This document shows, one piece after another, positions 1 through 9,681 of a DNA stretch of 64,000 bases. Where the stretch lies: assembly GCF_013466425.1 (NCBI RefSeq), contig NZ_CP059165.1, positions 3,720,001-3,784,000 on the forward strand, read 5' to 3'. Made by a program: the position numbers and the translations under genes. Source of the DNA: Mycobacterium vicinigordonae (lineage in GTDB: Bacteria > Actinomycetota > Actinomycetes > Mycobacteriales > Mycobacteriaceae). The stretch's first letter is position 1, and the number at the start of each line of letters is the position of its first letter. Under the pieces are notes generated by a model. The model ran no database searches, was not told the DNA's origin, and worked only from the letters and a program-made list of their open reading frames with translations.

Positions 1-3000
1 CCACCGGTTCTGCCTAAAGTCACGGAGGCGTTGGCGCGGATTTCACTGGGCACAGCCCTGACTGCACAGACCCCGCCTGAACCACTCTCGATTGCGTATC
101 CCGTCGAGCCTCAAACGGCCAGCGATGCCGCGACTCGGGGAGGCGCCCAGAACGACTCTGCCAGTAGTACTTTCACGCTGCAGGCGGGTACGCAGCCTAG
201 CGCCGTTGCGGGTCGGTACGTACCTCCTCACGGAGCTTGCAGGGCGATCCAGCCTTCCCGGCCAGTCGACAAAGACCTGCCGGAACCGACAATCAAGCGC
301 ACGCCGGTGGGTCTCACGTTGGACAAGGCCGGGCTGCTGGTGCACGCGTCGGGAAACATCTCCGACATTTATGGTCCGGCATTCACGGTGCAAGACCACT
401 ACCTTCGGCAGGTGCGGATGCCGGAACCGCCGCTGCTGCTGGCAGATCGCCTGCTCGGCATAGACGCAGAGCCGGCAACGATCGGCACCGGAACGCTGTG
501 GACCGAAACCGATGTCACTGCCGACGCATGGTGGCTCCATCAGGCTCGGATGCCGGCCGGCATCATGATCGAGGCCGGGCAAGCCGACCTCATGCTCATC
601 TCATGGATGGGCGCGGACTTCGCCAACAAGAGCGAGCGCGTGTATCGGCTGCTGGGCTGCGAGGTGACCTATCTGGGTGGCCTGCCGGAGGTCGGCGACA
701 CCCTGCGGTTCGATATCCACGTGGACGGCCACGCCCGCCAAGGCGACATCCGGCTGTTCTTCTTTCACTACGACTGCACCATCGACGGTGTCGAGCGGAT
801 GTCGGTACGTAACGGGCAGGCCGGGTTCTTCTCCGACAAGGAGTTGGCAGCCTCAGGCGGGATCCTCTGGCGGCCGGAACATGAGACCGTCAGCGGCCCA
901 ATGGAAGCAACGCCGTCCCGGACTTCGCGCACCTCATTGAGTCGCGCCGATCTTGAGGCGTTGGCGGCAGGCCAGGTCTGGCAGACGTTAGGTAGCGGCT
1001 TCGAACGCGGAGCCAGCCACACCCGCACGCCGCGCATCTCAGGCGGCGACATGCTGTTCGTCGACGAGGTGACCCAACTGGACTTCTCCGGCGGCCCGTG
1101 GGGCCGTGGTTATCTACGGGCCACAGCGCAGGTAACGCCTGAAAGCTGGTTCTTCAAAGGCCATTTCAAGAACGACCCATGCATGCCCGGAACCCTCATG
1201 TACGAAGCGACTATGCAGACCATGGCGCTATACATGACGGCCCTGGGCATGACCTTGGAATGTGACGGCTGGCGCTTCGAACCAGTGCCCTTCGAGACCT
1301 ATAAATTGCGCTGTCGCGGACAAGTCACCCCGCAATCGCGCGAGCTCGTCTACGAGGTGTTCGTGCGGGAAGTCCTCGCCGGACCCGAGCCCACGCTGTT
1401 CGCGGATCTGCTCTGCACGGTCGACGGCCTGCCGGCTTTCCACTGCGTCCGTATGGGACTCAAACTCTCACCGGGCTGGCCGATGGATCAGGGCACCAAG
1501 GAGCTCGCAGGATACGTCGAACCCAAGCCGGTCGCCGAAGTCGATGGCTTCAGGTTCGACTACAAGTCGATGCTCGCGAGCGCCATCGCGAAGCCCTCCA
1601 TGGCGTTCGGTCCGCTCTACGAGAAATTTGATTCGCACCGAAGGGTGGCGCGGCTGCCGGCTCCGCCCTACCACTTCATGTCCCGGGTGACCGACGTTGT
1701 CGGAGAGATCGGCGTGAAGAAGTCCGGTGCACAAGCCTTGGTGGAGTACGACATTCCTCGTGAAGCTTGGTATTTCGCTGCCAACGGGACACCCACGATG
1801 CCCAACGCAGTCCTGATGGAGGTCGCCCTTCAACCCTGCGGGTGGCTGGCCACCTATGTCGGCTGTGCACTGGACCACGATGTGGATCTCTGTTTCCGCA
1901 ACCTCGACGGGACAGGGACTCAGCACCGTGAGATCACGCCCTCGACCGGGACATTGCGAACCAAGGTCTCGCTGACGAATGTGGCCCAGGCGGGCGGAAC
2001 CATCATCGTGTCCTTCGATGGTGAAATCCGGGCGGACGAGGGACCCGTTTACACCTTCAACACGGTGTTCGGCTACTTCCCCCACGAAGCGCTACAGCAC
2101 CAAATCGGTTTGCCGGCAACAGAAGAGCAGCGTTCCTTGTTAGACCTTCCCTGCGAGGCGGAAGTCGTCGACCTGCACACCCTCCCGGAGCACTTCTTCG
2201 GCCCGGGTGCCCGGCTGGCCGACCCGATGCTGTTGATGATCGACCGAGTGACGGGCCGCTGGCCGGCCGATGGTAACGCCGGGCTCGGTCGATGGCGCGC
2301 GGTAAAAGACGTCGATCCCGCGGAGTGGTTCTTCAAGGCGCACTTCTACCAAGACCCGGTGCAACCGGGATCCCTCGGTGTCGAGATGCTGCTGCAGCTC
2401 CTGCAGTTCGCGATGCTCGATCTGGGGCTGGGTAACGAGGCGGGTCCGTCGGCGCGCTTCGAACCGGTGGCGCTGCACAGTGCGATCACCTGGCGGTATC
2501 GCGGTCAAGTCGTGCCCACCAACACGCAGATCACGTCACAGGTGGAAATCACCCGCATCGCCCGAGGGGACGACGGCATCCTGGCGGTGGCTGAGGCCTC
2601 CTTATGGGTTGACGGCAAACGCATCTACAGCGCGACCAATCTCGGCATGCGCATAGCGGGTGGCACACCGAACGCAGGATCCTCCTACGCCGCCTTCGAT
2701 GCCCCACCGGTGAGGTCGGAAACCCTCGAGATGACCATCGATCCCGCGCGGGACACGTGGATCGCCGATCACTGCCCGACGTATGCGATCCCTTCGTTGC
2801 CGATGATGTCGGTGCTAGACCTGTTCGCACAGGCAGCCGTCCGCGCCTCCGGAGGCGCCAAGGTGGTCGAGATCGCCGACTTGCGAGATGTTCGCTGGAT
2901 CGTCATCGACGCACCGAAGCAACTCCGGGTGATCGTCGAACCGACCGAAAACGGGCACTTTCGGGGCCGCTTGGAAGTATGGCGAGACGCGAGCAGACCC

Positions 3001-4776
3001 GAGTTGTCACGCTGGGAGACGCACGCACAGGCCGTAATCATCACTGCGGAGCAGTATCTGGGCGGACCGGCAACTCCTGCTCCGTTGGCCGACGCGGTGC
3101 CCCTCCCCGCCCCGTACGACGGCGCGGTGTTCCACGGGGCCGCGTTCGCGACCCTGATGGACGGCGCGCGGATAGGCCGCAACGGCTCGGCCGGGACGCT
3201 CGCCGTCGAGCGGTGCAAGGTTCCGGTGGGCCAGCTGCAGCCCGGAGTGCTCGACGGCGCCCTGCACATTGTCCCGCACTCCGCGATGAGTCTCTGGACC
3301 ACAAACAGTTCAGACGTATGGTCGTATCCGCAAGCCACGGACCCGGCGGTCGCATATCCACTTCGGGTGGAGTGGGCTCGGTTCTATCACGACGCCCCCG
3401 TGACGGGAACGGTGGAGGTGGAAGCTCGATTCGTCGGTTTCGACGACGCCGACGGCCGCCTGCCCGTCGTCGATCTGTGGCTAGGCGTAGCCGGCAGGCC
3501 CTGGGCGAACCTCCGAGTCGTCGAGATCCTGCTGCCCAAGGGGCCTTTCGCCCGTGTCAGCGGCCTCGAGCGACGCGCTTATTTGGCCGAGCGGCGTGCG
3601 GTTCCCGCCCTGTCGTTGAGCGATCGATTAGGCCCCGGGGTGGTCACGCTCGATTCCGCCCGGGTGGCAACGGTGAACTGGCTCAAAGGCACCCTGCAAG
3701 CGGTGTATCACACCGCTAGCCAAGGGGATTCGTTGATCGTCGACATCGCGGTCAAAGAAGCCGTCGCAGACGCCGCCCACAACGCGATCCACCCATCGCA
3801 GGTGCGGGTTCTCGACGGGCAGGTCAGCTGTCCGGCGCTGCCGCTGGAGCGGGTCTGCGTCGACATAGAGAAACCGCACAACGGCGCATGTCGCGCGAAT
3901 GCGTCGTTGGTGACGGACTGGCAACCAGTACGCAGCTGGTCGACCGACAGGCTGGGCATACCACCGGGTGGGTTCGCAGATCTTCTCCACTGGGCCCTGC
4001 TGTCGCGCTATGTGAGGCACGTGATCGTCACAGATCCAGCTGCGATGGCAGCGATTCGTGGACGCCCGGTACTGTTGCTGGGCAACCATCAAGTGCAGAT
4101 CGAGTCGCTCTTGGGTACCTCGATCGCGTCGTGGCTAACGGACACAAAGGTCACGACCATCGCCCACGCCAAGCATGAAAGTCGTTGGATTGGCCAGCTT
4201 TTGCGAATTGTCGGCGGCGTGGCCGACACCGAGCGAAACAATATCCGCTACTTCGATCAGCGAAATCCGCAGCAGTTCCTCAGCCTGATCGAAAAAATCA
4301 AGAGCGACGTCGCTGCCCACGGGACGTCGACCATGGTGCATGCCGACGGAACTCGACACGTCCGCTCCGGTCAGCGGGTCGAGCGCCTCACCTCCACGCT
4401 GCTGGATATGGCGATCAACATGTCCATGCCAATTGTGCCGATGTACTTCGCAGGAGGACTACCTGAAGAACCCGTGGATCGCAAGCTGGAAGTGCCGTAT
4501 CGGCATGCGGCGCAAGACTATATCTTCGGTCGTCCGATCACTACCGAAGAGCTGACCGCATGGACCTACGCCAACCGTCGCCGCCGCGTCATGGACGCGA
4601 TCAACGCGCTTGCCCCGTTCAGTGATGCGCCGCACGAACCGAACTACTCTGTCGAGAACAGAGTTGCCGCCACCGCACCGGATACGCCTACCCTTGAATC
4701 GATTTGGGGGTGCCTCGAAGACGCTCTAGATGCCCTCCCCGTGGACTGGCGCGGCACGGTCCACCGCGACCAATAG
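1..4776 (+). CDS. PUFA synthase subunit (Pfa3/PfaC-like), 3' part: DH-DH-DH'-acyltransferase; partial at left edge
   Basis: Large modular lipid synthase subunit. The frame is open to base 1 with no in-frame stop, so the gene starts left of the window and a TTG at base 31 is not a credible start. Codons are numbered from base 1. After a low-complexity linker (to about 140) come two FabA-like dehydratase didomains: hotdogs at about 145-280 and 350-480 (His388 in HFKNDPCMPG), then 555-690 and 740-880 (His781 in HFYQDPVQPG). Next is a PKS-type DH-like domain (about 905-1210) with His924 and Asp1085 as a likely dyad. Last is an LPLAT/AGPAT acyltransferase (about 1330-1540) with NHQVQIE at 1362 and DGTRH at 1449. 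This order matches the C-terminal half of myxobacterial-type Pfa3, whose N-terminal half carries KS, CLF and AT. It would dehydrate or isomerise ACP-bound intermediates and transfer the acyl product. The family call is firm; the product is unknown. Confidence 0.85.
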   Translation, partial: PPVLPKVTEALARISLGTALTAQTPPEPLSIAYPVEPQTASDAATRGGAQNDSASSTFTLQAGTQPSAVAGRYVPPHGACRAIQPSRPVDKDLPEPTIKRTPVGLTLDKAGLLVHASGNISDIYGPAFTVQDHYLRQVRMPEPPLLLADRLLGIDAEPATIGTGTLWTETDVTADAWWLHQARMPAGIMIEAGQADLMLISWMGADFANKSERVYRLLGCEVTYLGGLPEVGDTLRFDIHVDGHARQGDIRLFFFHYDCTIDGVERMSVRNGQAGFFSDKELAASGGILWRPEHETVSGPMEATPSRTSRTSLSRADLEALAAGQVWQTLGSGFERGASHTRTPRISGGDMLFVDEVTQLDFSGGPWGRGYLRATAQVTPESWFFKGHFKNDPCMPGTLMYEATMQTMALYMTALGMTLECDGWRFEPVPFETYKLRCRGQVTPQSRELVYEVFVREVLAGPEPTLFADLLCTVDGLPAFHCVRMGLKLSPGWPMDQGTKELAGYVEPKPVAEVDGFRFDYKSMLASAIAKPSMAFGPLYEKFDSHRRVARLPAPPYHFMSRVTDVVGEIGVKKSGAQALVEYDIPREAWYFAANGTPTMPNAVLMEVALQPCGWLATYVGCALDHDVDLCFRNLDGTGTQHREITPSTGTLRTKVSLTNVAQAGGTIIVSFDGEIRADEGPVYTFNTVFGYFPHEALQHQIGLPATEEQRSLLDLPCEAEVVDLHTLPEHFFGPGARLADPMLLMIDRVTGRWPADGNAGLGRWRAVKDVDPAEWFFKAHFYQDPVQPGSLGVEMLLQLLQFAMLDLGLGNEAGPSARFEPVALHSAITWRYRGQVVPTNTQITSQVEITRIARGDDGILAVAEASLWVDGKRIYSATNLGMRIAGGTPNAGSSYAAFDAPPVRSETLEMTIDPARDTWIADHCPTYAIPSLPMMSVLDLFAQAAVRASGGAKVVEIADLRDVRWIVIDAPKQLRVIVEPTENGHFRGRLEVWRDASRPELSRWETHAQAVIITAEQYLGGPATPAPLADAVPLPAPYDGAVFHGAAFATLMDGARIGRNGSAGTLAVERCKVPVGQLQPGVLDGALHIVPHSAMSLWTTNSSDVWSYPQATDPAVAYPLRVEWARFYHDAPVTGTVEVEARFVGFDDADGRLPVVDLWLGVAGRPWANLRVVEILLPKGPFARVSGLERRAYLAERRAVPALSLSDRLGPGVVTLDSARVATVNWLKGTLQAVYHTASQGDSLIVDIAVKEAVADAAHNAIHPSQVRVLDGQVSCPALPLERVCVDIEKPHNGACRANASLVTDWQPVRSWSTDRLGIPPGGFADLLHWALLSRYVRHVIVTDPAAMAAIRGRPVLLLGNHQVQIESLLGTSIASWLTDTKVTTIAHAKHESRWIGQLLRIVGGVADTERNNIRYFDQRNPQQFLSLIEKIKSDVAAHGTSTMVHADGTRHVRSGQRVERLTSTLLDMAINMSMPIVPMYFAGGLPEEPVDRKLEVPYRHAAQDYIFGRPITTEELTAWTYANRRRRVMDAINALAPFSDAPHEPNYSVENRVAATAPDTPTLESIWGCLEDALDALPVDWRGTVHRDQ

Positions 4777-4961
4777 ACCCCGAGCGTTCGCGAAGTCCTC
4801 ATGTCTTCCTGCCTGCTCTCGAAAAGACTTGACCAGTCCCGCACCACTGTCTTTCACCGCCCCGGGGCCACTCCGTCCGACGCGTGCAAGCAGTGCGATG
4901 TCCACCGCTGCAGGCCTGACCGGACAGGACAGGACAGGACATCGAGGATTTCCGCCAGAAG
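4777..4961. other. Convergent intergenic gap with GGACA tandem repeat
   Basis: This is the space between the converging PUFA-synthase and FAAL genes. It contains four perfect tandem copies of the pentamer GGACA at 4922-4941. I see no strong hairpin with a T-tract and no reading frame worth calling. Confidence 0.6.
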
Positions 4962-6707
4962 CTAAGCGTCCAAGCGGGCGAACTCGTTTCGCTGGTATCG
5001 CCCCACACAAGCCGATCGCCTGATCTTGCCGCTAGTGGTGATCGGAATCGAACCGGGGTCCACCAGAACCAGATCCGCGACCCGCAAGTTGTGCGCGGTA
5101 GAGATTGCCGAGGCGACTTCGCGCTTGATCACGGCGAACTTGCGCATGGCCTCTTCGTCGGAATCGCCCCGCTTCTTAACCTCCATCACGACGACAAGCT
5201 GATCCACGCCGTCGTCCGGAACGGCGATCGCCGCGACCCGACCTCTGCTGATCTCCTGGATAGTCGCCTCGATGTCGTCGGGAGCGTGGTTGCGCCCGTA
5301 GACGATCAGAAGATCCTTGAGGCGGCCGACGACGAACAGCGCTCCCTGGGAGATGAAGCCCAGATCCCCGGTCCTGAGCCAAGGCCCTTCGGGTGTGCCG
5401 GCCGACGGCTCGACCAGCACACCGCCGAAGGTGCGCTCGGTCTCTTCAGGCTTCTGCCAATAGCCGGCGGTGACGTTGCCGCCGTGTACCCATATCTCGC
5501 CGGTCGTTCCCTGGGCGCACTCGGTGCGGGCCTCGGGATCGACTATCCGCACCATGGGGCCTTGCAGTGCCGGATATCCGACAAGGGTTGTGCCGGTACC
5601 GCTTTCACATCGCTTTGCCTGGCCGGCCGAGAGTTGCTCGGACTCGAAGTGGCCGATCTCCGGTGGCTGCCCCTCGGCGCTGGTCGACACGTACAACGTC
5701 GCCTCAGCGAGCCCGTAGGTGGACCGGACCACCGTTTCAGAAAGATTGAAGGGGGCGAACCGCTCCGTGAAGCGCTTGAGGGTTTCGGGACGAACCCGCT
5801 CGGCGCCGGGCATGATGGCTATCACGTTGGCGAGGTCGAGCCCGGCCATGTCCTCGTCGGTTGTTCTGCGGGCCGCAAGGTCCAAGGCGAAGTTGGGCGC
5901 TCCCGTCGAGGTGCAGGGGTAGGAGGCCAGCAATTGCATCCACCGGGCCGGGCGCTCCAGGAAGGCACCCGGGCTAGTGAGCACCGAACGGCATCCCGAA
6001 AGCACCGGTGTACACACGCCCATCACCAATCCCAGGTCATGAAAGAAGGGCGCCCACGTCACAATGGTGTGGTCGGGCGGCTCAACGCCTCCGCTTCGCG
6101 GAAAGCAGCCGGCCATCGTCAGCTTGTAGTTGTCCTGAAGGTTGGAATAGGACACCATCACTCCGGCCGGCTGACGGGTCGATCCAGACGTGTACTGCAA
6201 ATACGCAGTGCTTTGGTAGTTGTGTTCGCCCGTGTCGAATCGAGCCGGAGCATCCAAGTCGAGCAGATCGATCTCGATGATCGACAGGGGGGGCTCTCCG
6301 GGCGGCCGCGCGACGTACCTGGTGACGTCGGCCACGGCAGATGAAGTGGTCAGCACGACGGTGGGAGACGCGTCGCGCAGCACCGAATCAATGCGCTCGT
6401 CGGCAACCCCGCCCATCGGCAGCGAAAGGGGGACCGCGATGATCCCGGCTTCCAACGCGCCCAGGAAGGCAAGGACGTAGTCGAGCCCCTGGGGCGCCAA
6501 TATCACAGCCCGGTCACCGGGTGCGGCAACAAGCCTGAGCTCGCGCGCGACGTTTCGCACTCGCCGATACAGCTGCGGCCAGGTGACGCTTTCGGCGGCG
6601 CCGGCCCAGTCCTTCTCGTAGTCGATAAACGTGTATGCCACGTCGTCGGGCTGCAGGCTGGCACGCTTACGCAGCAAAACCGGGAATGGGGTACCAGACA
6701 CGCGCAC
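4962..6707 (-). CDS. Fatty acyl-AMP ligase (FAAL), FadD26/FadD28-like
   Basis: Adenylate-forming enzyme that activates a fatty acid as acyl-AMP and passes it to an acyl carrier domain of a PKS. At 581 residues it has the usual FAAL length. Visible motifs are the P-loop [11 protein letters not shown] (about 170), [11 protein letters not shown], the hinge region LRTGDLGF followed by [14 protein letters not shown], and the C-terminal catalytic lysine in [11 protein letters not shown] (about 560). The sequence resembles my recollection of M. tuberculosis FadD26 throughout, including the [10 protein letters not shown] and [14 protein letters not shown] signatures that separate FAALs from acyl-CoA ligases. 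The start is GTG 6707 or the in-frame GTG 6701; a TATTCT box directly upstream favours leaderless initiation near 6701. The PKS and the epimerase fusion lie upstream on the same strand, so it may load a starter on that PKS. Its substrate is not deducible. Confidence 0.88.
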   Translation of the reverse strand: MRVSGTPFPVLLRKRASLQPDDVAYTFIDYEKDWAGAAESVTWPQLYRRVRNVARELRLVAAPGDRAVILAPQGLDYVLAFLGALEAGIIAVPLSLPMGGVADERIDSVLRDASPTVVLTTSSAVADVTRYVARPPGEPPLSIIEIDLLDLDAPARFDTGEHNYQSTAYLQYTSGSTRQPAGVMVSYSNLQDNYKLTMAGCFPRSGGVEPPDHTIVTWAPFFHDLGLVMGVCTPVLSGCRSVLTSPGAFLERPARWMQLLASYPCTSTGAPNFALDLAARRTTDEDMAGLDLANVIAIMPGAERVRPETLKRFTERFAPFNLSETVVRSTYGLAEATLYVSTSAEGQPPEIGHFESEQLSAGQAKRCESGTGTTLVGYPALQGPMVRIVDPEARTECAQGTTGEIWVHGGNVTAGYWQKPEETERTFGGVLVEPSAGTPEGPWLRTGDLGFISQGALFVVGRLKDLLIVYGRNHAPDDIEATIQEISRGRVAAIAVPDDGVDQLVVVMEVKKRGDSDEEAMRKFAVIKREVASAISTAHNLRVADLVLVDPGSIPITTSGKIRRSACVGRYQRNEFARLDA

Positions 6708-6713
6708 AGAATA
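6708..6713 (-). promoter_or_regulatory. Candidate -10 box (TATTCT) for the FAAL gene
   Basis: TATTCT on the minus strand abuts GTG 6707. A start site 6-8 bases downstream would fall at the in-frame GTG 6701, giving a leaderless mRNA. No convincing -35 is seen, which is common for mycobacterial SigA promoters. Confidence 0.4.
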
Positions 6714-6932
6714 CCGTGCCGCTCCGCTGCAGCTTGATGGCGGATATCAAGGCCGTCCGCCCGCTGATCCAGGTTCGGCCACCACCGGGGCTGCCCGCGC
6801 ACGCGTCACCGGAGGTGCCAAGCCGGGCGGCTGTCTGACGAATGACACTGGTGAACGCGCTATGGTTGGGCGAGCCTTCGATTCGAATTCGATGCAGGCC
6901 GCAGCCCACACGCTCACTCTGGCACCTAGGGC

Positions 6933-9626
6933 TCACCCGTCATTGTCGGACACCTGGATGCGACCGCACGCCGGCTGCGGCGGGCAATCCTCAAAGCCAG
7001 GTTCGAGCAAATGAATTTCGCCCGTTGTGCCGTCGACCTCGACAAGGGCTCCGGACCGCAACAACCGGGTGGCCCCCTGGACGTCGACCACACACGGGAA
7101 GCCGAACTCGCGGGCGACCACAGCCGCATGCGACATCGGTCCGCCTAACTCGGTCACCACGGCCGCGGCGTAGCAGAACGCGGCGGTGTAGCCGACGTCG
7201 GTGACCTCGGCGACGAGTATTTCTCCGGGTTCCAGGTCGTCGATGGTCTCGGGCCGCACGATCCGCACCCGGCCGCGCACCCGTCCCCCGCAGACACCGA
7301 GACCGTGCAGCACCCCTCCGTTGCCCAGTAACTCCGGCGACGTGATCGAGGGCTGCCAGCTTCCGCTGAAGACAGCCGGCGGGAAGACGGCGGAAAGCTT
7401 GCGCTGCTCGGCCCGGCGGCGGGCCACCAGCGCGGGCACGTCCGGCGGGAGGGCTCCAATTTCCTGGAGCTCGTCAACCAGTAGATAGAACACATCGTTG
7501 GCGTTCTCGAAGACGCCGGCATCGGTCAACCGACGCCCGTACTCCCGCAGCAGTCCGCGCAATACCCAATTGGCACGCACCATCTTGTCGCGGCGCACCT
7601 CACGGTCACGCAACTGCCGCACGAACAACGACGCCACGGGCTTGGCCCGCAACGGGATTCGCGGCTGCCGCGACTGCGGCGCCGGGGGTGCACTGATCGC
7701 CCGGGTCACGATCCGAATTAGCAACTCCGGATCATCGGCGTAGCTGGTCGACAGCATTTCAAGCTCGGCCGGGCCGCGGTGCCCGATCAGGGCCAGCTCG
7801 GTGAGCACCGCGGCGTAGAACTCCGGGGCGGCGTTGGCCAGCTTGGCGCAGCGCTCACCCGGTTCGGCCAGCAGACGTAGCACGTCAGGGTCACATTGTG
7901 CCGCAACCACCAGTCGCTGCACCGCCTGCACCGATCTGGCACTGACCAACTCCGGGCCGGCCAGCGGTGCGGTATCTCGCCCGCACAAGCCACGCAACAC
8001 AAGGTTGAACGCGGCGCACAGCATGAACGACCCCGAGGCCAGGATCCAGCCGTGCACAACGTGATCGCGTGCCAACAGGATCAGGCTGAGGAGCCGGCTG
8101 CTATCAAGGCGGCTGAGGTCGTCGCCCGCAAGACTTTCCAGCCGGTCGACGTCGGCGACGAAATCTTTGGTGTCTCGCAGCGAACCGGCGCTTAGGCCGA
8201 TTTGATTGACACCGACTACTCCGATATTGCGCACAGTACGCAGTTGCCTTTGCGCCCAACGCCTTTCCGACGCTGGACACTCGTCACCGAAGATCGGGAG
8301 GGAAGCCATGCTAGGTCCGAAGAATCCGCTCTTGCTGACCACCGTCGCGGGCTTGACGAACGGCATCGTTTCAGCCATGAAATGCGCCGTCGTGATCGCC
8401 CCGTAAAGCCGGTGGGCGAATACTGCCACCATGCGCATCGCGATTTCGCGTTGGATCAGCCCCCCTGGCCGCAACCGCTGAGCCACGCCCACACCGGCGG
8501 TTCGGAGGCCGCGAACGGTAACCGACGCCGAAGACGGCGAAAACGGTCCGGGGAGCGCCTCGGACAGGTTGGTGGCCAGGAACGTCGGGAAACGAGGGTC
8601 GACCGGAGTGTCGAATTCGCCGTTGAGCCCCTCCGGACCGACCAGCCTGGCTGGCACGCCGTCGTCGGCGGGAGCGTCGATGGCGGGCGCGTCGAGGATG
8701 GTTGCCAGCCGCCACGGCAGGGAGATGACACGCTTGCCCACCGTTACCCGGCCTCGCATGCCCAGTGCCAAGTCCTCGATGCATTCGTCGGCGTTCCATG
8801 TCGGTTCGAATCCCCACAACTCGCTCAGCCGCGAGGTGTCCACCAGCGGGGCGTGTTGGACCAACTCCAGCTCGGAGAACGAAATCAGGCGTCGCCGCAG
8901 CCGCGCGGCGATCGAGTCGCCCAGCGGCACGATCGGACGGCCGAGCGCCGCGGCGATCCGACGAAACGTCGAAGCACCCGGTGCAGCAAGATTGACTGTG
9001 CCACTTGATGTCCCGTCGGCCAAGACCGCCCGTGTCAACAACCGCAGCGCATCATCGATGTGCACGACCTGCAGGGGGCTATCGACACAGCCCTCGGGAA
9101 ACAACGGCAGCGCGAGCAGCCGTCGCACCGAGTTGTCGACGCCGCGACCGACCACGAGGGCGGACCGAATCGCGACCGAGTCGATGTCGGCGGCCGCCAA
9201 CATCTCTTCGACGCGGGCCTGCTGCACGCCGCCAGCAGACACCGGGGCCGGGGGGTCCGGCTCGGCGTGTGCAGCCTCACCCCAGCCGTAGACGTGCGCC
9301 GACGACGGGAAGACGATGCGGCCGGAACCATTCTTGGCCATCGCCGCCAGGACATTGCGGGTGCCGCCGATGTTGACCTGGTCGCTGATGCTCCGCTCGG
9401 GCCCGGGGTTCTTCACCCACGCGCAGTGTGCGACGACGTCCGCGGCAGCCACGCAGCGCTCGACGGTCGCCGCGTCCCGAATGTCACCTGAAACGAATTC
9501 AACTGCACCCGGCCAGCTTTCGGGCCGGTGGCGGGCAAGCCCGACGACCTGGTGGCCCTGGCTGACCAACCGGGCGGCAAGCCCACGACCGAGTACCCCG
9601 CTCGCCCCGGTGACCGCTATTCTCAA
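6933..9626 (-). CDS. NAD-dependent epimerase / PEP-utilizing domain fusion (Rv2047c-like)
   Basis: Protein of 897 residues fusing two unrelated activities. The N-terminus (about 1-290) is an extended SDR/epimerase with the nucleotide-binding motif TGASGVLG at residues 6-13. The C-terminus (about 770-880) is a PEP-utilizing mobile domain with the phospho-His signature GGPMSHAAVVA, His833 being the likely phosphorylated residue. The middle (about 300-760) is helical-looking and resembles no domain I can name; I see no ATP-grasp domain such as full PEP synthases carry. In M. tuberculosis the homologue Rv2047c lies directly downstream of pks12, as here (56 bases after the PKS stop), so a role in modifying or using the polyketide product is plausible. 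The biochemical function is unknown. The FAAL follows 225 bases downstream on the same strand. Confidence 0.85.
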   Translation of the reverse strand: MRIAVTGASGVLGRGLAARLVSQGHQVVGLARHRPESWPGAVEFVSGDIRDAATVERCVAAADVVAHCAWVKNPGPERSISDQVNIGGTRNVLAAMAKNGSGRIVFPSSAHVYGWGEAAHAEPDPPAPVSAGGVQQARVEEMLAAADIDSVAIRSALVVGRGVDNSVRRLLALPLFPEGCVDSPLQVVHIDDALRLLTRAVLADGTSSGTVNLAAPGASTFRRIAAALGRPIVPLGDSIAARLRRRLISFSELELVQHAPLVDTSRLSELWGFEPTWNADECIEDLALGMRGRVTVGKRVISLPWRLATILDAPAIDAPADDGVPARLVGPEGLNGEFDTPVDPRFPTFLATNLSEALPGPFSPSSASVTVRGLRTAGVGVAQRLRPGGLIQREIAMRMVAVFAHRLYGAITTAHFMAETMPFVKPATVVSKSGFFGPSMASLPIFGDECPASERRWAQRQLRTVRNIGVVGVNQIGLSAGSLRDTKDFVADVDRLESLAGDDLSRLDSSRLLSLILLARDHVVHGWILASGSFMLCAAFNLVLRGLCGRDTAPLAGPELVSARSVQAVQRLVVAAQCDPDVLRLLAEPGERCAKLANAAPEFYAAVLTELALIGHRGPAELEMLSTSYADDPELLIRIVTRAISAPPAPQSRQPRIPLRAKPVASLFVRQLRDREVRRDKMVRANWVLRGLLREYGRRLTDAGVFENANDVFYLLVDELQEIGALPPDVPALVARRRAEQRKLSAVFPPAVFSGSWQPSITSPELLGNGGVLHGLGVCGGRVRGRVRIVRPETIDDLEPGEILVAEVTDVGYTAAFCYAAAVVTELGGPMSHAAVVAREFGFPCVVDVQGATRLLRSGALVEVDGTTGEIHLLEPGFEDCPPQPACGRIQVSDNDG

Positions 9627-9681
9627 CGACTTCCCTTACTGATCTCATCTCGGCACTTTGCGTCGTCGCTGGGACTCATGG

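Noticed and set aside
31..33. TTG as the start of the PUFA-synthase gene
   Set aside because: The frame is open upstream to base 1 and the encoded residues look like an interdomain linker, so this is an edge artefact.
5091..6344. 417-codon plus-strand frame opposite the FAAL gene
   Set aside because: It is the antisense shadow of a well-supported FAAL; its translation is low-complexity and resembles nothing known.
8202..9008. 268-codon plus-strand frame opposite the epimerase fusion
   Set aside because: It is rich in Arg, Gly and His without motifs, as expected of GC-rich antisense sequence.
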